Source: Acidobacteriota bacterium (lineage in GTDB: Bacteria > Acidobacteriota > Vicinamibacteria > Vicinamibacterales > JACQTH01). Taken from it: a DNA stretch of 9,861 nt. Positions 1-5,584 of the stretch are shown here, piece by piece (positions within the stretch are counted from its first letter, which is position 1; each line of letters opens with the position of its first letter). The translations under genes were made by a program, and so were the position numbers. The stretch lies in contig JACQTH010000549.1 in assembly GCA_016210935.1 (NCBI GenBank), positions 1 through 9,861 of the forward strand. Reading direction: 5' to 3'. A model generated the notes under the pieces. The model saw nothing but the letters and a program-made list of their open reading frames with translations, had not been told where the DNA came from and did no database searches.

Positions 1-21
1 ACCGAGTTTGACGGTGATCAT
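1..21 (-). CDS. 5' fragment of a gene running off the left edge, possibly an antitoxin-like small protein
   Basis: The minus strand reads ATG at 21-19 and continues open to the window edge as MITVKLG. Only seven codons are visible, so no family can be assigned. The case for a real start is its context. A perfect 12-bp palindrome ends one base before the ATG, and a TTGACG-N17-TAGATT promoter on the same strand predicts transcription beginning within about three bases of the ATG. There is no Shine-Dalgarno sequence, which fits a leaderless mRNA. A short beta-strand-like start beside a palindromic operator is typical of ribbon-helix-helix or AbrB-type antitoxins. That is inference by analogy with the pair at the right end of the window. 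Confidence 0.4.
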
Positions 22-40
22 GATTAGCTAATCTAGCTAA
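22..40 (-). promoter_or_regulatory. Palindromic operator-like site abutting a start codon
   Basis: GATTAGCTAATC (22-33) is a perfect 12-bp palindrome. The word TAGCTAA within it (25-31) recurs at 34-40, giving two copies nine bases apart. This AT-rich patch stands out from the surrounding GC-rich DNA and overlaps the predicted -10 box. Placement and symmetry suggest an autoregulatory operator, as is usual for antitoxin genes. The binding protein is unknown. Confidence 0.45.
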
Positions 41-58
41 GACGGGCGGGCGCGTCAA
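30..58 (-). promoter_or_regulatory. Sigma70-type promoter for the left-edge gene
   Basis: On the minus strand the -35 hexamer TTGACG (58-53, 5 of 6 consensus) is followed by exactly 17 bases and then TAGATT (35-30, 4 of 6 with the key T1, A2 and T6 kept). Transcription would start around 24-22, just before the ATG at 21. The -10 box lies inside the repeats of the adjacent operator, so a bound repressor would block the promoter. Confidence 0.5.
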
Positions 59-80
59 GCGCCGCAGCGGGTGCGTCAAG
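52..80 (-). repeat. Direct repeat CTTGACGC, two copies 21 bp apart
   Basis: The minus strand carries CTTGACGC at 80-73 and again at 59-52. The spacing of 21 bp is two helical turns, so both copies face the same side of the DNA. The inner copy contains the predicted -35 hexamer. The outer copy may be a second -35, an activator half-site or chance. Confidence 0.4.
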
Positions 81-123
81 GTCGCGACTGGTCGCCGAAA
101 TCACATGGATACTGACCGTGTCT

Positions 124-136
124 GGCCGTGACGGCC
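124..136 (-). terminator. Short GC hairpin just after the DUF2934 stop codon
   Basis: GGCCGT-G-ACGGCC (124-136) is a near-perfect inverted repeat two bases beyond the DUF2934 stop. It could fold as a GGCC/GGCC stem with a five-base loop. No T-run follows it in the minus direction, so it is at best a weak terminator or an mRNA 3'-end stabiliser. Confidence 0.2.
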
Positions 137-138
137 TC

Positions 139-366
139 TCAGCGCGACTTGGGTTGTGCGGCCTTCCGATGATTCGCGCGTCGGAGCTCGGCTTCCGCCT
201 GGAGCCAGTCGTCCAGGTCGCGACCGTGTTGGCCCCCGCGGCTCAGAAACAGCTCATACGCGCGGCGGCTAATCTGCTCCGGTGACGCGTATGGTGGTGT
301 GCGGCGTGTCCCACGAGATGGGAGCGAGTGAATCTGTGTCTTGGGCTGACTGTTTTGCTTCGCCAT
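139..366 (-). CDS. DUF2934 domain-containing small protein
   Basis: This 75-residue protein has a basic, low-complexity N-terminus (residues 1-28). A DUF2934-type segment follows at about 30-62, with the signature ISRRAYELF, then a short G-rich turn and DLDDWLQAEAEL. DUF2934 is a short helical domain of unknown function that is common in Acidobacteriota and some Proteobacteria. I assign no activity. The ATG at 366 was chosen over an upstream in-frame ATG at 435 because AAGGAG (380-375) lies eight bases ahead of it, and because the longer version would overlap the end of the acyltransferase-like gene. It lies 50 bp downstream of that gene on the same strand and may be the last gene of the unit. 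The protein has no signal peptide or membrane segment and is likely cytoplasmic. Confidence 0.8.
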   Translation of the reverse strand: MAKQNSQPKTQIHSLPSRGTRRTPPYASPEQISRRAYELFLSRGGQHGRDLDDWLQAEAELRRANHRKAAQPKSR

Positions 367-374
367 CGCTCGAT

Positions 375-380
375 CTCCTT
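375..380 (-). promoter_or_regulatory. Ribosome binding site that fixes the DUF2934 start
   Basis: AAGGAG on the minus strand sits eight bases before ATG 366. It supports the 75-residue form over the 98-residue reading from ATG 435. Confidence 0.75.
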
Positions 381-416
381 GGCAGGCAGAAGTTCCGAGC
401 GCCACTATTCTGCGCC

Positions 417-1190
417 TCATTTGTCGCGTTGCCAATCACCTCCTTGGGCCTTTCCCGGTGCCGACTCCCTGTCGGCCCGCCTGACCGGAATCCCCAGATA
501 GACGGCATTGGCGTGGAGCCGGGTGTGTTTCGGGACGAGACTCAAGGCCCCCACCTGGCACCCGGGACCGGCCTCCACACCAATCTCGATGACGGACCCC
601 AGGCCGATTGTGACGCGGTCGCCCAGCCGCACGCGGGCCGTCTTGACGACGCCGCCCTCAACCGTGTGGGCCGAGATGTGAGCGTCGTCGCCAATCACGA
701 CATCGTCGCCGAACTCGAGGAGGTTGTAGTCGCTGAGCGCGAGACTGGCGACATAGACGCGCCGGCCGACGCGCGCGCCATGCAGCCGCAGGTAGGCCGT
801 CCAGATGGGCGTCGCGCGAAACAGCGTCCCGGCCAGCACGCGCACCACGTGGATCGACGCCATGTAGCGCGCCCAATTCAGCAGGGGGCGATCCAAATCG
901 GCTATCCGCAACTCGGCATTCGGCGGTGTCCACCAACCGGTCACGCGCGTGGCGAGTGAAGAGACGACCATCAAGCCGAGCGCGAACAGGATGTACGATG
1001 GAGCAAGCGCCAAACCGTAGAGCGCCAACCGAGCGGCGGTGCTGGGAGCGCTCCACCTCGTCAGCCACCACCAAATCAGGACGACCGGGAAGGCCGACAG
1101 ACCGCACACGACGATCTCCGCCGCGGTGAACGTGGCCATCGTCCAGGCAATTCGCCAGACCGCTCGAACGGGTGAATGTTTCAGCGCCAT
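417..1190 (-). CDS. Membrane-anchored hexapeptide-repeat (left-handed beta-helix) protein, Pls/PosA C-terminal-like
   Basis: The protein has 257 residues. Two hydrophobic segments (about 22-44 and 57-80) anchor it in the inner membrane. A linker with WARYMASIHVVRVLAGTLF (about 106-124) leads to a left-handed beta-helix at about 138-235. Visible motifs there include LRLHGARVGRRVYV, LLEFGDDVVIGDDAHISAHT, VRLGDRVTIGLGSVIEIGV and GALSLVPKHT. The order 'GT.F...YLRLhGA+iGR.vy', 'fGD.avI', 'HT.E..v.K...VrlG' resembles one of the tandem C-terminal domains of epsilon-poly-lysine-synthetase-like (Pls/PosA) NRPS proteins. Here it stands alone, without adenylation or carrier domains. Hexapeptide-repeat folds usually belong to acyltransferases (H171 or H175 could be catalytic), but neither acceptor nor donor can be told. 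It starts 17 bp after the Crp-like gene stop, which suggests co-transcription. The ribosome binding site is weak (AGGATAAGG about ten bases upstream). Confidence 0.8.
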   Translation of the reverse strand: MALKHSPVRAVWRIAWTMATFTAAEIVVCGLSAFPVVLIWWWLTRWSAPSTAARLALYGLALAPSYILFALGLMVVSSLATRVTGWWTPPNAELRIADLDRPLLNWARYMASIHVVRVLAGTLFRATPIWTAYLRLHGARVGRRVYVASLALSDYNLLEFGDDVVIGDDAHISAHTVEGGVVKTARVRLGDRVTIGLGSVIEIGVEAGPGCQVGALSLVPKHTRLHANAVYLGIPVRRADRESAPGKAQGGDWQRDK

Positions 1191-1207
1191 CGGAATGAAG
1201 CCTTATC

Positions 1208-1897
1208 CTACGTCTGCCCAATCGATTCGAGTGCCTGGCGATCGACGACAAGAAAGCCGTCCTTCTCGGTGCGCACGACATTCTCCTTGCCCCATCGGCT
1301 CATGATTCGAATGGAGGTCTCGATGGTCGTCCCGATCATGTCGGCCAGCTCCTGACGCGAGAGCGCCATCGGGATGAAGGTGCCTTCCGGGTGCCGCTGG
1401 CCGATATCGTCGGTGAGCTTGAGGAAGAAGCGGGCGAGTCGCGCCTCCACCCGCCCGCCGGAAAGCTCGGTCAACCGGTTCGTCAGCTCGACCAGGCGGT
1501 GGGTGAGCCCGGTGAGCAACCCGCGGACCATGGTCGGATAGGTTTCGAGCAGGGAGAAGAAGGACTGGCGCGGGATCAACAGCACCGTGGTGGGCTCGAG
1601 GGCCACCGCGCTGGCAGGGTAGGCGCGCGATTCGTACACCGCGACCGCGCCGACGGGATCGCCCGGGCCGAAGATCTCGAGGATGACGTCGGTGCCGCGC
1701 GCGGTCGTCTTGAAGACCTTCACGCGCCCCGTGACGACCGTGTAAAGGTAATCCGACGGGTCGCCTTCGCTGAACAGCAGCGCGCCCTTGTCGAACTCGC
1801 GCAGGCTTGCGACCGCGGCGAGCCGCTGCCGATCGTCTGCTGAGAGGCGCCGGAAGATGGTGGTCCGGCGGATGATGTCAGGGAGCGACTCCTGCAT
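1208..1897 (-). CDS. Crp/Fnr family transcriptional regulator
   Basis: This 229-residue regulator has the standard family length. An N-terminal cyclic-nucleotide-binding-like beta-roll (about 10-125) contains LFSEGDPSDYLYTVVTGRV and IFGPGDPVGAVAVYES. A long dimerisation helix follows (about 128-160, rich in L, T and R), then a winged helix-turn-helix (about 178-222, ALSRQELADMIGTTIETSIRIM). The recognition helix keeps E193 and R197, matching CRP E181 and R185, but has I where CRP has R180 and where FNR has its serine. The phosphate-binding cassette is altered. The usual GEL...RSA reads GAV...PAS, so the cAMP-contacting Glu and Arg are missing. There is no cysteine anywhere, which rules out an FNR-type Fe-S cluster. 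The effector is therefore unknown. No Shine-Dalgarno precedes the ATG. It probably regulates the adjacent acyltransferase-like gene, itself, or the divergent gene at 2053. Confidence 0.9.
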   Translation of the reverse strand: MQESLPDIIRRTTIFRRLSADDRQRLAAVASLREFDKGALLFSEGDPSDYLYTVVTGRVKVFKTTARGTDVILEIFGPGDPVGAVAVYESRAYPASAVALEPTTVLLIPRQSFFSLLETYPTMVRGLLTGLTHRLVELTNRLTELSGGRVEARLARFFLKLTDDIGQRHPEGTFIPMALSRQELADMIGTTIETSIRIMSRWGKENVVRTEKDGFLVVDRQALESIGQT

Positions 1898-1908
1898 CGG
1901 TTTCGCGA

Positions 1909-1937
1909 ACTTTGAGGAATTTGGCGGGCGTTGTCAA
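1909..1937 (-). promoter_or_regulatory. Possible promoter of the Crp/Fnr regulator gene
   Basis: The minus strand has a perfect TTGACA (1937-1932), a 17-base spacer and CAAAGT (1914-1909), which keeps the A2 and T6 of the -10 consensus. The start would fall near 1902, leaving a leader of about five bases before ATG 1897. This agrees with the lack of a Shine-Dalgarno. The weak -10 makes it tentative. Confidence 0.35.
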
Positions 1938-1948
1938 ACCCGGTCCCC

Positions 1949-1963
1949 GGCATTCGAATTGCC
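1949..1963. promoter_or_regulatory. Imperfect palindrome in the divergent intergenic region
   Basis: GGC-ATTCGAAT-T-GCC has a perfect 8-bp core (ATTCGAAT) with GGC/GCC flanks displaced by one base. It lies 11 bp upstream of the predicted -35 of the regulator and about 90 bp upstream of the divergent secreted-protein gene. It could be an operator for the Crp-like protein, but it does not match the TGTGA or TTGAT consensus sites. The remainder of 1898-2052 shows no other clear element. Confidence 0.3.
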
Positions 1964-2052
1964 CCGTCATGTGCGCCGCGGATAGGCGTTGACGGGTTTC
2001 CGGCAGGAGTGCGCTTCGAGCCGGCCTGCTCGAACGACCGACGGAGGATGAG

Positions 2053-2541
2053 ATGCGAACGCTCATGACGATTGTCGTTGTCACGCTGCTCAGTGGTGCT
2101 GGTGGTCATGGAGTCGCAGCCCTGAACGGTGCCGCTCAACGCGCGGCAGGAGCTCCCACAGGGGCCGCCGCCATGGAGAAGCTCCTGCAGGAGTTCGCTG
2201 ATGCCTGGAATCGTCATGATCTGGATGCGCTGATGTCGATGATGACGCCCGATGGAGTGTTCCAGCCTTCGGGAGGCAGCGCCGTGGACGGTGAGCGATA
2301 CGCGGGTACTCAGGCGGTGCGTGCGGCGTACGCGGCGATCTTCGCGACGTATCCCGACGCGCATTGGGGCAACGCCCGGCATTTCGTCAGTGGCGACCGG
2401 GGCGTGTCCGAGTGGACGTTTACCGGAACCCTCAAAGACGGGAAACGGGTCGAGGTCACCGGCTGTGACCTGTTCACGTTTCAGAACGGCAAGATCGCGA
2501 TCAAGAACTCTTATCGAAAGAACCGCCCCCCGATCGGTTAG
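2053..2541 (+). CDS. Secreted NTF2/SnoaL-like domain protein
   Basis: The protein has 162 residues. A hydrophobic N-terminus (about 1-24, MRTLMTIVVVTLLSGAGG then VAA) looks like a signal peptide for export to the periplasm. The rest (about 38-155) is a single cone-shaped NTF2-like domain. It begins with helix EKLLQEFADAWNRHDLDALMSMM, continues with TPDGVFQPSG and a G-x-x-A-V-R-A-A-Y helix, and ends with strands SEWTFTGTLKDGKRVEVTGCDLFTF... and GKIAIKNSYRKNRPP. NTF2/SnoaL-like domains include ketosteroid isomerases, polyketide cyclases and many non-enzymatic ligand-binding members, so the reaction is undetermined. GGAGG (2043-2047) sits five bases before the ATG. The gene is divergent from the Crp-like regulator and separated from the next plus-strand gene by 230 bp, so it is probably transcribed alone. 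Confidence 0.85.
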   Translation: MRTLMTIVVVTLLSGAGGHGVAALNGAAQRAAGAPTGAAAMEKLLQEFADAWNRHDLDALMSMMTPDGVFQPSGGSAVDGERYAGTQAVRAAYAAIFATYPDAHWGNARHFVSGDRGVSEWTFTGTLKDGKRVEVTGCDLFTFQNGKIAIKNSYRKNRPPIG

Positions 2542-2591
2542 CCAGCGCCGTAACGTTCGGCATCCTTCCTGCTTTGTCCCCGCGCACGTGA

Positions 2592-2638
2592 CGGAAGGCC
2601 GGCAATGGGCAGGTATCTTCCGCCCGGTTGCTGCCGGG
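2592..2638 (+). terminator. Two consecutive hairpins in the 230-bp gap before the TonB receptor gene
   Basis: The 2542-2771 gap holds no gene. CGGAAG (2592-2597) pairs with CTTCCG (2617-2622) around a 19-base loop. Immediately next, CCCGG (2623-2627) pairs with CCGGG (2634-2638) around TTGCTG. Neither is followed by a T-run. Together they could end the secreted-protein transcript or belong to the leader of the receptor operon. I see no convincing promoter hexamer pair in the rest of the gap. Confidence 0.25.
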
Positions 2639-2729
2639 AGGCTGTCACACACGTCATAACCCCAGGGCCGGTCCCACCGCGCGTCGTCCTCGGGCCAGGG
2701 GCCTCGTCGAACCAACGTTGCCGTTGCTC

Positions 2730-2751
2730 CTCCGGCGGAAGCCAGCCGGAG
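2730..2751 (+). promoter_or_regulatory. Hairpin just upstream of the TonB receptor ribosome binding site
   Basis: CTCCGGC (2730-2736) pairs with GCCGGAG (2745-2751) around an eight-base loop, giving a 7-bp GC-rich stem. It ends seven bases before AGGAGG (2759-2764). The bases CCTCC (2729-2733), partly within the stem, could instead pair with GGAGG of the Shine-Dalgarno. The two folds would be mutually exclusive. A translational switch is only a possibility. Confidence 0.3.
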
Positions 2752-2758
2752 CTATCAC

Positions 2759-2764
2759 AGGAGG
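2759..2764 (+). promoter_or_regulatory. Ribosome binding site that fixes the TonB receptor start
   Basis: AGGAGG, seven bases before ATG 2772, places the start at the signal peptide. The in-frame upstream stretch from 2628 is rich in Pro, Arg and Gly and looks non-coding. Confidence 0.85.
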
Positions 2765-2771
2765 GGGAATA

Positions 2772-5567
2772 ATGACTCGCGCCGTCGCTCTCACCGTCAT
2801 CCTCATCTGTCTCGCCGTGCCAGCCGCTGCTCAGACCGTGAGCGCGACGACAGGCGCCATCAATGGAATCGTCAAGGACAAGACACAAGGCGTCCTGCCA
2901 GGCGTCACCGTTACGATCTCGGGGCCCGCGCTGATGGGTACGCGCGAGACCGTGACGAGCGGCGAGGGCGAATATCGGTTCGTAGCCGTCCCACCGGGCG
3001 AATACAAGGTCGTGTTTGAGCTCGTCGGCTTCGCGACGGTCGTTCGCGAAGGGATCGTGGTGGGGATCGGATTCACGGCGACGGTCAACGTCGAGCTCGA
3101 GCTCGCGGCGCAGCAGGAGACCATCACCGTGACCGGCGCCTCGCCGGTCGTCGATACGCAGGCGACCAAGATCACGACGACGTACATCGCGGCACAGATG
3201 GCGAACATCCCGAACGCGCGCGACCTGGCGTCGCTGATGGTCGCCACGCCGGCGGTGAAAGCGGATTTCATCGATGTCGGAGGAAGCGCGGCGCTGTCTA
3301 CGAACTTCTACACCGTGTACGGCACGAGGGGCCAGATTCGGCCGATGGTCGAAGGTATTCTCGCCACGGAAGGCACAGGGAGCACCTTCTACATCGACTA
3401 CGGCTCGTTCGCCGAGGTCGCCGTCAGCACTGCGGCACTGTCGGCCGAGACGGGCACGCCAGGCGTTTTCACCCAGATGGTCACCAAATCCGGCGGAAAC
3501 ACGTACCGCGCGACCGTGTATCTGGACTACGAGCACAAGAAGTTCGGCACCCGCAACATCGACGACGCGCAGATAGCGCGCGGCGTGACCGGTGGGACAG
3601 CGCTGGATCCGCGCGACATCAACCGCGTGACAAAATTTCGCGACTTCAACGTCGATACCGGCGGGTTCATCGTCAAGGACAAACTCTGGTGGTTTGCCTC
3701 GTTCCGCAACGTCGTCAACCACATCGCCAAGGTCCAGTACCCGGTGAAGCCGCAGGAGCTCAAAGTTCTGAACCGGACGGCGAAACTTACCTACGCCTTG
3801 ACGCAGAACAACAAGTTCATCGCCTTCATCAATCACAACAACAAGGTTCTGCCGGACGACTTCAGCGGCTACTACCGCGATCGGACCGTCACGATCCAGA
3901 CGAGCAGCAGCGTGCCGTGGGATGAGCGATTCCCGGCGGGCGTCTGGAAGGGTGAATACAACTCGGTGCTGAGCGACGCCGCGTTTTTCGAGGTGCGGGC
4001 GGGGGGATACTTCTACAATTGGCATCGGGAGGCCAAGAGGCCGCTCACCCCGCGGTACGAGGACATCGCGACGAACGAGGCGTTCGGCAGCCCCGCCGAC
4101 ATCGAGTTGATTCGACTCCGGCCCCAGGTGCTGGGCTCGTTGAGTTATTACAAGGACGGCTGGGGCGGCGACCACAACTTCAAGTTCGGCGGAGAGTACA
4201 TGCACGAGACCGCCGACAATAACGAAGGGGCGCTCCCCGACGCGGTCCTGCACCTCCTCCGCAACGGCGTCCCGACGGAGGTGCGCTTGTACGAGATGCC
4301 AAGCCGATCGGTAAGCGGGTTGGACACGACCTCCGCGTACGTCACCGACACATGGCGACCGACCGGCCGTCTGACAGTCAATCTCGGGTTTCGCTTCGAT
4401 CGCTACCGGAACTGGCTGCCGGAGCAGATCCACCCCGTGAGCCGGTTCAATCCCACAGAGGACACGTTTGCCGCGGTAGACAAGTTGGCCGTGTTCAACA
4501 CGTTCGGTCCACGCGCCGGCCTGAGTTATGACTTGTCGGGCAACGGCCGGACGGTCCTGAAGATGAACTTCGCTGGATACGCGGACAGCCCCAGCGCCTC
4601 GCTGTGGAATCCGAACCCGACACAGTGGTGGCGCAATTACACTTGGACGGACCTGAATGGCGATCGACTCTGGCAGCCTGGCGAAGAAGGCCGGCTGACG
4701 GCTTCACGCGGCGGAGCGACCAACGAGGCCATCGATCCCAACCTGGTCATGGGGTGGACGCGGGAATGGGCCGGGTGGCTCGAACGGGAGCTCGTCGCCA
4801 ACTGGGGCGTGCGAACGGGATTCGTCTGGCGAGAACGCGGAAACCCTTCGGTGACCCGGGATGTCAACCGGCCGTACGACGCCTTCGACGTCCCGATCTC
4901 GATCCCGGATCCCGGGCCCGACGGGCGCGTCGGGACGAGTGACGACGGCACACCCATCGCCGGCTTCAATCTCAATCCGGCCTACCTGGGCAGAACCCCG
5001 TTCAACCTGCGGACATTCCTGCCGGGCGAGCGCAACCAGAGCGATTTCTACTCCTGGGAAATCACGGCGAACAGGCGGATGAACCGCCGCTGGTCGCTCG
5101 TGACCACGTTTGCGAAGACGTGGAGTCGTGAATCAGTGAACGCCCTCAATCCGAACACTCTGATCAACTCGAAGGACGACCAGCGCAGCCACTATACGAA
5201 CTGGCAGGGCAAGGTGCACGGCACGCTGGAGCTGCCGGGCGATTTCCGCGTCAGCCCGCTCATCCGCGCGCAATCGGGCTTGCCCTACGGCCGCCAATTC
5301 TCGTACTCGTTCAACTACGGCGCGCAGACGATCCTCGCCGAACCGTACGGCAGCATCCGTCTCGACACGCTGGTGCTGGTGGATCTTCGCATGGAGAAGG
5401 CCTTCCCGGTGAAGGGCCGGCGCGTGGGCGTGTTCCTGGACGTCTTCAACATGTTCAATACCAACCCGACGACGAGCATCGTCGCGACGTCGGGGTCGTC
5501 GTTCATGCGTCCGGTGACGATCACGTCACCGCGCATTGCCAAAGTCGGCCTGAAGTTCGACTGGTGA
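2772..5567 (+). CDS. TonB-dependent receptor with carboxypeptidase-regulatory-like domain (Oar-like)
   Basis: This 931-residue outer-membrane protein begins with a signal peptide (1-20, cut after AVPAAA). A CarboxypepD_reg-like Ig-fold domain follows (about 27-105: GAINGIVKDKTQGVLPGVTVTISG, GEYRFVAVPPGEYKVVFELVGF). ETITVTG (116-122) marks the TonB-box/plug entry. A plug lies at about 123-230 (NIPNARDLASLM, VEGIL, TKSGGNTYRATVYLDYEHK), then a large beta-barrel ending in KVGLKFDW, with a terminal aromatic residue typical of the barrel-assembly signal. Such receptors import ligands using TonB-ExbBD energy. This Oar-like type is abundant in Acidobacteriota and its ligands are mostly unknown. Two calcium-loop-like segments occur in the barrel region (627-638 and 713-725). 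It is the first gene of a block with two exported amidohydrolases, which suggests it brings in their substrate or its precursor. It lacks a SusD partner nearby. Confidence 0.9.
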   Translation: MTRAVALTVILICLAVPAAAQTVSATTGAINGIVKDKTQGVLPGVTVTISGPALMGTRETVTSGEGEYRFVAVPPGEYKVVFELVGFATVVREGIVVGIGFTATVNVELELAAQQETITVTGASPVVDTQATKITTTYIAAQMANIPNARDLASLMVATPAVKADFIDVGGSAALSTNFYTVYGTRGQIRPMVEGILATEGTGSTFYIDYGSFAEVAVSTAALSAETGTPGVFTQMVTKSGGNTYRATVYLDYEHKKFGTRNIDDAQIARGVTGGTALDPRDINRVTKFRDFNVDTGGFIVKDKLWWFASFRNVVNHIAKVQYPVKPQELKVLNRTAKLTYALTQNNKFIAFINHNNKVLPDDFSGYYRDRTVTIQTSSSVPWDERFPAGVWKGEYNSVLSDAAFFEVRAGGYFYNWHREAKRPLTPRYEDIATNEAFGSPADIELIRLRPQVLGSLSYYKDGWGGDHNFKFGGEYMHETADNNEGALPDAVLHLLRNGVPTEVRLYEMPSRSVSGLDTTSAYVTDTWRPTGRLTVNLGFRFDRYRNWLPEQIHPVSRFNPTEDTFAAVDKLAVFNTFGPRAGLSYDLSGNGRTVLKMNFAGYADSPSASLWNPNPTQWWRNYTWTDLNGDRLWQPGEEGRLTASRGGATNEAIDPNLVMGWTREWAGWLERELVANWGVRTGFVWRERGNPSVTRDVNRPYDAFDVPISIPDPGPDGRVGTSDDGTPIAGFNLNPAYLGRTPFNLRTFLPGERNQSDFYSWEITANRRMNRRWSLVTTFAKTWSRESVNALNPNTLINSKDDQRSHYTNWQGKVHGTLELPGDFRVSPLIRAQSGLPYGRQFSYSFNYGAQTILAEPYGSIRLDTLVLVDLRMEKAFPVKGRRVGVFLDVFNMFNTNPTTSIVATSGSSFMRPVTITSPRIAKVGLKFDW

Positions 5568-5570
5568 GGC

Positions 5571-5576
5571 AAGGAG
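5571..5576 (+). promoter_or_regulatory. Ribosome binding site that fixes the first amidohydrolase start
   Basis: AAGGAG lies eight bases before ATG 5585. A GTG at 5564 is in frame and overlaps the receptor stop, but it has no Shine-Dalgarno and would place polar residues before the signal peptide. Confidence 0.8.
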
Positions 5577-5584
5577 ACACGCTC

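Noticed and set aside
282..959. 225-codon plus-strand frame
   Set aside because: It is antisense to the beta-helix protein and DUF2934 genes. Its composition is Pro/Arg/His-rich without domain features.
1720..2715. 331-codon minus-strand frame through the divergent intergenic region
   Set aside because: It overlaps three better-supported elements (Crp-like gene, NTF2-like gene and hairpin region), and its translation looks like frame-shifted coding sequence.
2628..2771. N-terminal extension of the TonB receptor from a TTG at 2628
   Set aside because: The extension would bury the signal peptide and lacks a ribosome binding site. AGGAGG seven bases before ATG 2772 marks the real start.
2538..4433. 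631-codon open frame on the minus strand
   Set aside because: It lies antisense to the TonB receptor and the intergenic region, has low-complexity Arg/Val/Asp-rich composition and matches no family. Long antisense frames are expected in GC-rich coding DNA.
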